Assembly (NCBI RefSeq): GCF_040939785.1
Contig: NZ_CP162553.1
Span: forward strand, 310,001 to 374,000
Reading direction: 5' to 3'
From: Bradyrhizobium lupini
GTDB lineage: Bacteria; Pseudomonadota; Alphaproteobacteria; Rhizobiales; Xanthobacteraceae
DNA: 64,000 nucleotides
Part shown: positions 1 through 7,459 of the stretch, piece after piece
How the letters are laid out: every line of letters starts with the position of its first letter
Position numbering within the stretch: the stretch's first letter is position 1
The notes under the pieces: model-generated
The model's database searches: none
What the model was told of the DNA's origin: nothing
Seen by the model: only the letters and a program-made list of their open reading frames with translations
Program-made: the position numbers and the translations under genes

Positions 1-328
1 CCAGACTCAGCAGGAACAGGTCGCCGCCGGGATCGGGAGCGAAGGGGCAGCTCAGTCGGGGAATTCGATTCATGCCCCGATACACATCGTAATTGTCGAT
101 GACGCCGTAGCTGTCGGTCGGATGCGTCGTGAACAGCACGTCCAAAACGGTGCGGTCGTTGCGCCAAGGCAGCTCGACGCCGCAGCGGTCGAAGCCGCCG
201 CCGTCCGATTGCGCCAGTAGCTCCTTGTAGGGCGCGGGCAACGGCGCACCGATGTGTTGCTCCAGCGCACGGATGGCGTTGGAGGGCGCCGGTGGCCGTC
301 GGTCGTCCATGAGATCCAGATAGTTCAT
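1..328 (-). CDS. SMI1/KNR4 (SUKH) family protein, 3' part outside window
   Basis: The reading frame opens at the ATG at 328 and runs off the left edge, giving 109 residues. It begins MNYLDLMDDRRPP, continues with an ALEQHIGAPLPAPYKELLAQSDGGGF stretch in two halves, and ends near CPFAPDPGGDLFLLSL. This is the SUKH layout: an amphipathic start, the 'P..YKELL..SDGGG' core, and a late 'IP....DPGGDL' strand. SUKH proteins are often immunity proteins against contact-dependent toxins, but many are stand-alone and uncharacterised. No toxin gene is visible in the window, so an immunity role is only a possibility. The family call is from motif recall, not a search. Confidence 0.6.
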   Translation of the reverse strand, partial: MNYLDLMDDRRPPAPSNAIRALEQHIGAPLPAPYKELLAQSDGGGFDRCGVELPWRNDRTVLDVLFTTHPTDSYGVIDNYDVYRGMNRIPRLSCPFAPDPGGDLFLLSL

Positions 329-451
329 CGGCCTAACTTTGTGCCCCGTGGGTCATCAAAGCGCCCGCGCCAGTGAGCCAACCGCCTCACCACACAACCA
401 GATTGGTGTGGCCGAATCCCTTGGCGTAGTGGAACACCGAGCCCGTATGCT

Positions 452-1477
452 TCAGACCATCGCTTCGGTATCTGCCACTGGACGTTTTCCGCCGTCCGGA
501 TCTCCCGAGCGAAGCGTCCGGCTTCCGGCAGAGAAAATGTCCTGCACCAACCCGAGCTTGCCGAGTCCCAAAATGATCAGGCCGTTGATGTCGATCTCGT
601 ACCAGGCGTGCGAAATGTAGGCGTCGCGCGGAAACCGGTGATGGTTGTTGTGCAGGCCTTCACCGAAAGTGAGGATCGTGGTCACGAACTCGTTGGTGGT
701 GCCGTCGTCGAGATCGAAGCGGCGGTAGCCGTAGCGGCCGTCGCTGTGGCAGACCGAGTTGACCAGTGATGTCGCCATGGTCATGAGGTAACTGCGGAAC
801 AGGCCGGAGAACAGGATGCAGCCGGTCATCGTGTGCACGCCGCCAAACGCGTAGCCGATCGCGCCCGGAATAATCACTGCCGAGAGCGCGTACCAGTACC
901 AGCGCGTCCTGGTGAAGAACATGGCGATCGGATCGGCCAGGATATCCTTGGCGTAGTATTCGGCATCCGTGGTGGCCTGGTCCCACACCCAGCCGCCTTG
1001 CGCATGCATCATCCCCTTGGCGAAGGTGACATAGGGGTTGCCGTCGCCGTCATAGTAAGGGCTGTGGACGTCGCCGGGCTTGTCGGAGTGAAGATGATGC
1101 CGGCGATGATTGCTCACCCATTTCAGGATCGAGCCCTGCACCGCCATGGTGGCGATGGCCGCGAACAGCGTCCGCATCACCGGACCGCAGCGGAAGCTGC
1201 GGTGCACGAAGTAGCGGTGCATGAAGCCGATGCCGACCGTGGAAAGCGCGAACGTGCCGGCGAAGACCGAAACCTCCACCCAGCCGATGCCTTGCCAGAA
1301 GGCCCAGACCAGCGCCGCGATCGACCCACCGATCATGATGACGAAGGAGATGTAGGAATCGCGAAACTTGGCGTCGACCACGGGACCTTCGACCAGTACG
1401 CCCGGCGGCATTTTCCGCTCCGCAGCTTCCGCCGGCACCACGCTTTCGATTACGGTCATTCCAGCCGATCCATTCAC
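452..1477 (-). CDS. Acyl-CoA/fatty acid desaturase
   Basis: A 341-residue integral membrane di-iron desaturase. The three histidine boxes of the stearoyl-CoA desaturase type are present: HRYFVH at about 87-92, HRRHH at 124-128 and HNNHH at 276-280, the last followed by RFPRDAY as usual. Hydrophobic segments near 40-60 and 70-85 and in the 185-235 region fit four membrane spans. It would introduce a cis double bond (typically delta-9) into saturated acyl chains and so adjust membrane fluidity. A second Met at residue 7 (MTVIES) is an alternative start. The gene is monocistronic. The exact regiospecificity cannot be read from sequence. Confidence 0.9.
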   Translation of the reverse strand: MNGSAGMTVIESVVPAEAAERKMPPGVLVEGPVVDAKFRDSYISFVIMIGGSIAALVWAFWQGIGWVEVSVFAGTFALSTVGIGFMHRYFVHRSFRCGPVMRTLFAAIATMAVQGSILKWVSNHRRHHLHSDKPGDVHSPYYDGDGNPYVTFAKGMMHAQGGWVWDQATTDAEYYAKDILADPIAMFFTRTRWYWYALSAVIIPGAIGYAFGGVHTMTGCILFSGLFRSYLMTMATSLVNSVCHSDGRYGYRRFDLDDGTTNEFVTTILTFGEGLHNNHHRFPRDAYISHAWYEIDINGLIILGLGKLGLVQDIFSAGSRTLRSGDPDGGKRPVADTEAMV

Positions 1478-1664
1478 ACAAAATTAACCCTGCTGCGGCG
1501 CACAGTACAACCTCGGGTTATTTCCATCAAGGATTCGAGCTGCCGTGGGAGTACGGAGCGGCGACTTGAAAACAGGCGACCAGAGGAAAAAGAAGCCGGA
1601 TTTCAAGGCCTGGTGACAGCGTTAACCAGGTACAAAGCCTCCGCAATGCACTCCCAGAAGACCG

Positions 1665-2462
1665 ATGCCAGGACAAAGCAAGCGCCCCCTCCCTCGCCTT
1701 CGCAAGCTCCGGCGTAGCGCGCGATCGATGCGAAAGACCTTCGCCCGCGCACCGCGGATGGTTCGGATCGCGGGCGGCGCGGCGATGCTGCTTGCGGTCC
1801 TCGTCCTCGTGAACATCGCCTATCAAACGGTGCGCAAGCCGACCGAGCTGTTCGTCCTAGTCGGCCATGCGCTCGACAAGGAGCCATCGGACACGTGGCG
1901 GCAATACGGGCCGCTGTTCCGCAAGCATTCCACCGCGACGATCACGCCGGAATTGCTGGCCGCGCTGGCGCAGGTCGAGACATCGGGCAATCCGCTCGCG
2001 CGCACCTACTGGCGCTGGCGATGGAGCTTCAATCCGCTCGCGATCTATCGGCCCGCATCGAGCGCCGTCGGCCTCTTCCAGATGCTGGACGCAGCCTTTG
2101 CTGACGCCGCGCGGTTCTGCGTTCGTGGCAACGCGGTCACGGAGGCCGGCTGCGGCTCGACCTTCCTCTATAGCCGCGCGATTCCGAGCCACGCCATCGA
2201 GCTGGCATCGGTGTATCTCGACCGCAATCTCGCCGATGTTCTCGCCCGCGCGGGCGATGTGAAGGCGAGTGCACGCGAGAGGCAGGATCTCGCCGCCTTC
2301 ATCCATCTCTGCGGCGCAGGCCCCGCAACGGCCTTCGCACGCCGCAAGTTTCAAATGGCCGCCGACGAACGCTGCGGCGATCACCTCGTCGCGAGCTATG
2401 TCGCCAGGGTCAACGCGATGAAGCGGCAGTTTGTGCGGCTCGCCGCGGAGGACGGCGACTAG
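1665..2462 (+). CDS. Lytic transglycosylase SLT domain protein
   Basis: A 265-residue predicted membrane-anchored murein transglycosylase. After a basic N-terminus a single hydrophobic segment (about 34-52) anchors it. The SLT-like domain follows, with the probable catalytic Glu in LAQVETSGNP (about residue 105) and the glycine-rich SSAVGLFQM motif near 130. Cysteines in the second half may form disulfides in the periplasm. An internal ATG at 1728 (MRKTFARAP) would give a shorter, equally plausible protein. The start at 1665 has a weak agaag upstream. It lies alone, convergent with the next gene, with a palindromic repeat after its stop. Confidence 0.8.
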   Translation: MPGQSKRPLPRLRKLRRSARSMRKTFARAPRMVRIAGGAAMLLAVLVLVNIAYQTVRKPTELFVLVGHALDKEPSDTWRQYGPLFRKHSTATITPELLAALAQVETSGNPLARTYWRWRWSFNPLAIYRPASSAVGLFQMLDAAFADAARFCVRGNAVTEAGCGSTFLYSRAIPSHAIELASVYLDRNLADVLARAGDVKASARERQDLAAFIHLCGAGPATAFARRKFQMAADERCGDHLVASYVARVNAMKRQFVRLAAEDGD

Positions 2463-2471
2463 CAAAGGAGC

Positions 2472-2547
2472 GTAGCCCGGATGAGCGAAGCGACATCCGG
2501 GAATGCTGCGGCAACGTCCCGGATATCGCTTCGCTCATCCGGGCTAC
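2472..2547. repeat. REP-type palindromic repeat pair (gtagcccggatgagcgaagcg)
   Basis: Two head-to-head copies of the gtagcccggatgagcgaagcg unit form a long imperfect palindrome immediately after the transglycosylase stop codon, with about ten bases between the arms. Transcribed, it would fold into a strong hairpin. The same unit recurs at 31321, 46530, 47109, 47156 and 47227, so this is an interspersed family rather than a gene-specific terminator. It probably also protects or terminates the upstream mRNA. Confidence 0.85.
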
Positions 2548-2581
2548 AGGAGCCAATCAATTCCGCGTCCGTCGGTGGCCT

Positions 2582-2857
2582 TCACCACCAGTACGGCCAG
2601 CGCCATCCCTCGTAGCGGACATATGACGATACCAAGGGCGGGCCGTAGGGATCGACCCGGTCGTCTTCCGGGCGATAACGATAGCGTGGAACGATATTGT
2701 AATCCCACGGCGTCGGCCGGAGCACGGGGACATCCACCCTCAGCCGTTGTTCATCCACCACTCGCGCCTTCCGCGCCCGGGCTTCGGCATCCGATATCCC
2801 GAGATTGCACAGCACCAGGGCGGTTCCGAGCGCACACGCGACAGTCATGATCTTCAT
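2582..2857 (-). CDS. Small secreted hypothetical protein, Tyr/Trp/Arg-rich
   Basis: A 91-residue protein starting MKIMTVACALG with an aaggaga ribosome site eight bases upstream of the ATG at 2857. An upstream in-frame start at 2878 is less likely. The first 22 residues form a Sec signal peptide (hydrophobic core then DAEARA). The mature part is basic with many Tyr, Pro and Trp residues and ends in WRWPYWW. I do not recognise the family. Proteins of this look are common and uncharacterised in Bradyrhizobium. Confidence 0.7.
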   Translation of the reverse strand: MKIMTVACALGTALVLCNLGISDAEARARKARVVDEQRLRVDVPVLRPTPWDYNIVPRYRYRPEDDRVDPYGPPLVSSYVRYEGWRWPYWW

Positions 2858-2956
2858 GCGTTGGTCTCCTTCCCCCAAGAGTGCAAAAGGACGTCAAGCA
2901 AGGCAAGCGAATTTGCGATCAAGCTTTGCCGGAATGACCGATGCCGGCCGCCCCGC

Positions 2957-2987
2957 CGTCATTGCGAGCGGAGCGGAGCAATCCAGA
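2957..2987. repeat. Interspersed repeat fragment (tcattgcgagcg...gcaatccag)
   Basis: The string cgtcattgcgagcggagcgg followed by agcaatccaga matches a repeat core widespread in alphaproteobacterial intergenic regions. Only one arm is present here, between two small genes. Confidence 0.6.
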
Positions 2988-3003
2988 CTGTCGACCGCGG
3001 CCC

Positions 3004-3652
3004 CTACTCCCGCGCGCGCCGCACCGCCTCCGTCAGCTTCATCCTCTGCTTGTCCCACCGGCTCTGCTCCGTCTCGGCACGCTCCTCGAGCGCCGCGCGC
3101 TCAGCTTCGATCGCCTCCGCCCGCGATTCGTGCTGCCGCCTCGCGTCGTCCAGCGCCGCCTGCGCGTTCGCGACTGCCTTGTCGCGGCGCGCGCGCTCCT
3201 TGGCGCGAGCGGCCTCCTCCTTGCGGCGCTCGGCTTCCCGCCGCCGCTCTTCCTTCTCGAACGCCGCGGCGGCCTTGCGCGCCTGTTGATCGTCGACCTT
3301 GCGGGATGGTTGCTTTGCAGCCTTCGCCGGAAGCTTTCTCGGCTTGGACTTCGCTTTGGGCTTTTTTGGCTTGGCCTCGTCGTCAGCGAGATCGGTCGGC
3401 AACTCGGAATGCTCGGTGAACGGGCCGTCGAGCCGACCGGACGCCGGAGCACCACGCCCGGCTTCTCCATCGTTGCCGCGACGATGTCGGGGTCGTCGGT
3501 CTCCTTCGCGGCGCCCTGATGGAACAGATTGGACCTGGCGCCCCAGGCGTCCAGTGCCGCCTTCATCGAGGGCGCGGCGATCGCCTGGTCGTAGAAGCCG
3601 AGCGAGGTCTGGTAGGTCTTGAGTTTTCTTTTGGTTTTGCTTTTTTCGGCAT
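3004..3652 (-). CDS. Lysine-rich coiled-coil protein, frameshifted twice as sequenced
   Basis: The natural start is the ATG at 3652 (MPKK...), with GGAG upstream. One extra A in the A6 tract at 3641-3646 would join it to a frame reading KSKTKRKLKTYQTSLGFYDQ. That frame contains a conserved-looking segment (FYDQAIAAPSMKAALDAWG...GVVLRRPVGS). A missing G near 3430 would then join it to GPFTEHSELPTDLADDE and a Lys/Arg/Glu/Ala-rich coiled coil ending EAVRRARE. The repaired product is about 215 residues. The family is not recognised by function; similar rhizobial proteins are annotated as hypothetical. Both breaks are single-base, so sequencing error is as likely as real decay. Confidence 0.6.
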
Positions 3653-3873
3653 GTCGCTCCGCAGCTGGCAAGCCACCAGCTTCCTGCGGCGCCATCATGC
3701 CATACTGCCCCTGTTTTGCCCGACGAGTCAAATTCGATTCGGTATCGCCGAAGTCGATACCGGGCGCGGAGGCCCAATACCAACGTTTTCGGATTTCCAA
3801 CACACTGAAATCCCTCGAGATTTCTACTGTGCATGGGGTTGTTTTCGACGTTTTTGTTTTGACGGCTCGCCAC

Positions 3874-4411
3874 CTACGCTGCGTCGACATCCTCAGGCGC
3901 CGGCCCCGCGACGAGCCCGTCGAGGCCGACCATCAGGAGATCGGCGATGTGCATGAGCTGGTAGAGCGGAATGTCCGCCTCACCCTGCTCGGCCAGCGAC
4001 ACGAAGACCGGCGTGGCGCCGATCAGCTCTGCGAGCTGCGTTTGCGTGTAGCCGCGCCTCTCGCGCGCGCTTCTCACGCGCGCACCGATCCCGAGCCGGT
4101 GCCGGGACTGCTCGTCCGCGGTCATCATCACGGCCTGCTCGTCCGCGCTGGCATAGCCGTCCGCGAACGCGCTGCCGATCAGCCTCCCCTTGCGCCAGGC
4201 GACCCGGCAGTCCTTCCGCAGTCCGCTGCTGAAGACCAGCGTGAACTGCTCGGCGACCCAGAGCGAGGCGTTGAGGCCGAGGCGCGCGCCGGTGCCGGAG
4301 ACATCGCGGATCGTGCAGGGCGCGCTGATGACCTTGCCGGTGCCGTTGTCGAACTCGACAATGCCGGTCCGCAAAATGTGATGTTCTGACGGCGGCGCGA
4401 TGCTCGCTCAT
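3874..4411 (-). CDS. PilZ domain - XRE helix-turn-helix fusion regulator, N-terminal frame break
   Basis: Residues from about 10 to 75 resemble a PilZ domain (RTGIVEFDNGTG...CTIRDVSGTGARL, then a V..F.L.F.S...C.V.W pattern). A linker leads to a classical XRE/Cro HTH (IGARVRSARERRGYTQTQLAELIG...). PilZ domains bind c-di-GMP, so this may be a nucleotide-responsive DNA-binding protein. The ATG at 4411 (MSEHRAA) has AAGGAG ten bases upstream but is one base out of frame with the rest. Removing one base between 4375 and 4405 restores it. Read as sequenced, translation would have to start at the TTG at 4374. The canonical RxxxR of PilZ is at best partial, so c-di-GMP binding is uncertain. Confidence 0.7.
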
Positions 4412-4601
4412 GACGGGACGCTCCTTGCGCGGCGACGTCGCAGCCGCAAATTCGGACCTCGATACCGCAGAGTTTTTCCTGAACTCCTAAATTTCCAAGG
4501 GTTCGACCAGGACTGAAAGCCATGGTAAAGGATTTGCTCCCAATCCACCTTTATCCGGCGGACAGCGTGCGGCGCGCCCGTGACGGGCGACGAGGCGAAT
4601 A

Positions 4602-4952
4602 ATGACCGACGCGATGAAATGCCCGACCTGCAACTCCGAGCACGCCTATCAGGATCGCGGCCTCTGGGTCTGCCCGGAATGCGGCCATGAATGGAGCGGC
4701 ACGGCAGAGGCCGTCGCGGACGCCGCGCAAGAGGCCGGCGTGCGCGATGCCAACGGCAATGCGCTCGCCGACGGCGACAGCGTCATCGTGATGAAGGATC
4801 TCAAGGTCAAGGGCTCCTCCTCCGTGGTCAAGGGTGGCACCAAGGTCCGCAACATCCGCCTGCAGGACGCCACCGACGGCCACAACATCGCCTGCAAGAT
4901 CGACGGCATCGGCGCGATGAACCTGAAATCGGAGTTCGTGAGGAAGGCGTAG
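4602..4952 (+). CDS. phnA: PhnA/YjdM zinc-ribbon protein
   Basis: A 116-residue protein with an N-terminal zinc ribbon (CPTC at 7-10, CPEC at 24-27) and the C-terminal PhnA domain ([17 protein letters not shown]...GTKVRNIRL...[18 protein letters not shown]). Length and motifs match the YjdM/PhnA family throughout. Despite the historical 'alkylphosphonate utilization' name, its biochemical role is not settled and it is distinct from phosphonoacetate hydrolase. No phn genes surround it. After its TAG the same frame stays open for 33 codons (see findings). Confidence 0.9.
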   Translation: MTDAMKCPTCNSEHAYQDRGLWVCPECGHEWSGTAEAVADAAQEAGVRDANGNALADGDSVIVMKDLKVKGSSSVVKGGTKVRNIRLQDATDGHNIACKIDGIGAMNLKSEFVRKA

Positions 4953-5075
4953 CCGAGGCCCCGGACTCGCGGCAAATCCGCCAGCGAGCGCGCCGAACGG
5001 CTGGGGCGGGAGCTGACCTGCCGCGGCGTCAAGTTTACCACCATCGAATGGTAAGCGCCGTCTGGAGGCTGCGAT

Positions 5076-5996
5076 CTATCGCTGTCTCTGCGCCAGATAG
5101 AATCCGCACAGCACGGTCACCAATCCCGCCGTCTGCAATAGTGTTGGCGGCTCGCCGAGCAGGAGCCAGCCGGTGAGCACCGTCAGCGCGGGCACGCAGG
5201 CGGGGACAACGGCGGCGCGGGCGACGCCGAGGCGTTGGACCGAGACGGCGAACAGATAAAGCGCAGCCGGGCCGGCGAGCACGCCCTGTGCCAGCGCCTG
5301 GATGGCGTTCTCACTGAACCCGATCGACGCGATCCGCGCGAGTCCGCCGGTCATGAGGTAGATCGGCAGCAGCAACAGCGACAGCACGTTGATGACGAGC
5401 GCAGCCGACACGGCGGAGACCCGCCAGTGGCGCACCAGCGCGCCGAAACCCGCGAACATCAACCCGGTCAGCACGAAGGTCAGATCGCCGAGCACGCCGT
5501 CAACGCCGATATGACCGATCGATTCCGCGCTGATCACGCCGAGCCCGCCGACGATGACGACAGCGCCGGCGATGCGCGACCAGGAGACATGCTCTTTCAG
5601 GAACAAGGCCGCGAGCAGCAGGCCGCCAAGCGTCGCGCAGGAGGGCTGGATCACGCTGCCATGGCCGAGCGGCACGAACAGAAAGCCAGTGTAGGAGATC
5701 AGCGACATCACGGGGCCGCCGAGCACCATCAGCGCAAGGCCCCTGCCCCAGCCGATGCCGCAGAGATCGGAGATTCCGCCGCGTATCACCAGCGGCAGGA
5801 ACGCGATGCCGGACCAGACATAGCGATGCACGAGCAGATCGACCGGCGTGAAGCCGAGCTTGAGGCCATGCCGCGTGCCGGCAAAGCCGAGCGCCCAGAA
5901 CAGCGCCGCGGCGAGGCCGCAGAGCACGCCGACAAGCGCCGGCGCTTGATCGTTCTTCCGAATGGGAGCGTCAGCGCCGCTCGTCCGCTGATCCAT
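5076..5996 (-). CDS. DMT-superfamily (EamA) transporter
   Basis: A 306-residue inner-membrane protein of ten hydrophobic segments arranged as two EamA repeats (about 22-155 and 168-300). It starts MDQRTSGADAP with a polar tail, then GVLCGLAAALFWALGFAGTR, and the second repeat ends GWLLLGEPPTLLQTAGLVTV, the usual LGEp..... signature. Such proteins export small metabolites or amino acids, but the substrate cannot be deduced. It is monocistronic, convergent with phnA. Confidence 0.85.
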   Translation of the reverse strand: MDQRTSGADAPIRKNDQAPALVGVLCGLAAALFWALGFAGTRHGLKLGFTPVDLLVHRYVWSGIAFLPLVIRGGISDLCGIGWGRGLALMVLGGPVMSLISYTGFLFVPLGHGSVIQPSCATLGGLLLAALFLKEHVSWSRIAGAVVIVGGLGVISAESIGHIGVDGVLGDLTFVLTGLMFAGFGALVRHWRVSAVSAALVINVLSLLLLPIYLMTGGLARIASIGFSENAIQALAQGVLAGPAALYLFAVSVQRLGVARAAVVPACVPALTVLTGWLLLGEPPTLLQTAGLVTVLCGFYLAQRQR

Positions 5997-6086
5997 GGGA
6001 CAAAGCGGTACGCCGACAGAGGCCGTCGCTCAACCCATGTGCCTGCAAGGCTGGCACGCAAGCGAGAGACGCCAGCGCGCCTTCGC

Positions 6087-6233
6087 TCAGAAAAATCCCG
6101 GGCTGAGATCGAGCCCATACGTCAGGCCGAGCACGAACACGAACAGCGCGGCGGCTGCGAACAAGGCGAGATGCTTGAGAATGAACGCGCGGGGCGAGAC
6201 GCTTGCAACAACGGCTTTCTGTGCAACGGGCAT
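6087..6233 (-). CDS. Small single-span membrane protein (48 aa)
   Basis: ATG at 6233 with GGAG five bases upstream. The product begins MPVAQKAVVASVSPRAFILK, has one membrane span (HLALFAAAALFVFVLGLTYG) and ends LDLSPGFF. Codon use is like the neighbours. I do not recognise the family. The 5' flank (6234-6256) contains attatgaaaatgattct, which loosely resembles a Fur-type box, so iron regulation is possible but unproven. Confidence 0.6.
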   Translation of the reverse strand: MPVAQKAVVASVSPRAFILKHLALFAAAALFVFVLGLTYGLDLSPGFF

Positions 6234-6386
6234 GACTACTCCATTATGAAAATGATTCTTGGCTGCTCAATATGCGGCGCCCGCATCAAGCGCCGCGATC
6301 TGGAAAGCAACTATTAAAGAGATCACACTCGCTTTGAACGGCCGTACACAACCGGCACGTGATCATGACTCGCTGCGCCAAAAAAA

Positions 6387-6414
6387 GACCGCGCTCCCGA
6401 AAGGGAACGCGGTC
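6387..6414 (-). terminator. Rho-independent terminator
   Basis: GC-rich stem (gaccgcg...cgcggtc with a ccc/ggg extension and GAAA-type loop). On the minus strand it is followed by seven T. It lies about 65 bases after the stop of the gene at 6481-6735, which it would terminate. Confidence 0.85.
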
Positions 6415-6480
6415 CGGGCAGACTCGGAGAAAGCGAGCCTGCATCACATTGGCTTGACGTTGGCTTGTGGCGTCCCCAGA

Positions 6481-6735
6481 TCAGCGGGCGCTGCCCGTCG
6501 TGACGTCAGCCGTCTTCACCTGGCGCGGCGACAGAACGCGGGCCTGGTGGACCGAAGCGACAGTAGTGGGCGCCGAGGCCTGCTGCTCGACATGCGCGGC
6601 ACCGAGCACGCGCACCTGCATCGGGGAGACCGGAAAGCCGTTGGCCTCATAAGTCGGCAGTTCGGCGGCGAAAGCCGCGGTGCTGCCCGCGATCGTCAGG
6701 ATGGCGGCGGCGATTGACAGAGTCTTCTTGTTCAT
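6481..6735 (-). CDS. Small secreted hypothetical protein
   Basis: An 84-residue product starting MNKKTLSIAAAILTIAG with GAAGGAG nine bases upstream of the ATG at 6735. The signal peptide probably ends AAFA-AELPTY. The mature part (about 60 residues) is Val/Ala/Thr-rich with PVSPMQVRVLG and RVLSPRQVKTAD as two similar segments, hinting at an internal repeat. Function unknown. A clear terminator follows at 6387-6414. Confidence 0.7.
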   Translation of the reverse strand: MNKKTLSIAAAILTIAGSTAAFAAELPTYEANGFPVSPMQVRVLGAAHVEQQASAPTTVASVHQARVLSPRQVKTADVTTGSAR

Positions 6736-6882
6736 GGGTGATGCTCCTTCAGTGGAAGATTCGGAGCACATTTAAGCGCATTTTGCTGCATTGCGACATG
6801 CGTTGTTGCAATGCAACAACGCGCCGGGTGCATGGCAAATATGTTTAATGCGCGCAATGTCTTGGCAAAATCACCGCCCCGG

Positions 6883-6914
6883 CGCGAAATGACACTCTCG
6901 CGAAATGACACTCT
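6883..6914. repeat. 16-bp tandem duplication
   Basis: cgcgaaatgacactct occurs twice head to tail (6883-6898 and 6899-6914) in the intergenic stretch just after the stop codon of the small minus-strand gene at 6927. No function is evident. Confidence 0.8.
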
Positions 6915-6926
6915 AATGAGCGGCGG

Positions 6927-7130
6927 TCAGCCGCCGAGCACGTGGCCCCAGCCGTCGAAAACGTAGCCTTTCCAAATCACGGTTCCGTCTTGGCCCGGCC
7001 GGCTGGCACGCCTGAAATCGTCGGCCTGCTCAGCAGTCCAGGTGATGATCGTATCGGAGAGTTGGTCGTGCAGGATGGCGGGCTCGGTGGGATCAAAGGC
7101 GTCCATCGGACGAAGCGAGGAATGCGTCAT
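6927..7130 (-). CDS. Small hypothetical protein (67 aa)
   Basis: The product begins MTHSSLRPMDAFDPTEPAIL and contains a Trp-rich second half (TWTAEQADDFRR...VIWKGYVFDGWGHVLGG). Soluble, no signal peptide. The composition and codon pattern look coding and it fills the space between neighbours. I cannot assign a family. Confidence 0.55.
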   Translation of the reverse strand: MTHSSLRPMDAFDPTEPAILHDQLSDTIITWTAEQADDFRRASRPGQDGTVIWKGYVFDGWGHVLGG

Positions 7131-7459
7131 GCGCGCCTAACGCGCTAGCCGTGACAAGGTTGCCCAACGCGCCTGCGAAACACCGCCACGCGGCCCGCGC
7201 CAAAATATTCGCCTTTATCGAATTTTGCACAACGCTGGCGAGCAAGCGCCCGTGGAACCGCAATGGAACCCGCGTTGCCGCCGCGCAACACCTGCTCGAA
7301 AAGCCCGCTTTCGCCGAATTGCGCCATTGCGCCGCGACACCCTCCCCAGAACAATCGACGCGCGGCGTGCCTTTTCGTGCAAGACTGTTTGGCCAAGACT
7401 GTCTGGTCAGACTGTTCGGAGAAGACGAGGTTCAACAGAACCGTTTGGAGGCAGGGATC
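7131..7459. other. Intergenic region upstream of the M15-like peptidase gene
   Basis: 329 bases with no convincing gene. The frame of the downstream peptidase is open through much of it, but the good ribosome site (ggagg) lies only before 7460. It contains three agactgt units at 7382, 7396 and 7409, spaced 14 and 13 bases, a possible regulator-binding array. Confidence 0.5.

Noticed and set aside
5235..6317. 360-codon plus-strand open frame
   Set aside because: Antisense to the DMT transporter; Gln/His/Arg-rich without motifs.
7151..7459. Upstream extension of the M15-like peptidase
   Set aside because: No ribosome site before the early starts and no signal peptide there. The start at 7460 has ggagg and yields an N-terminal hydrophobic segment.
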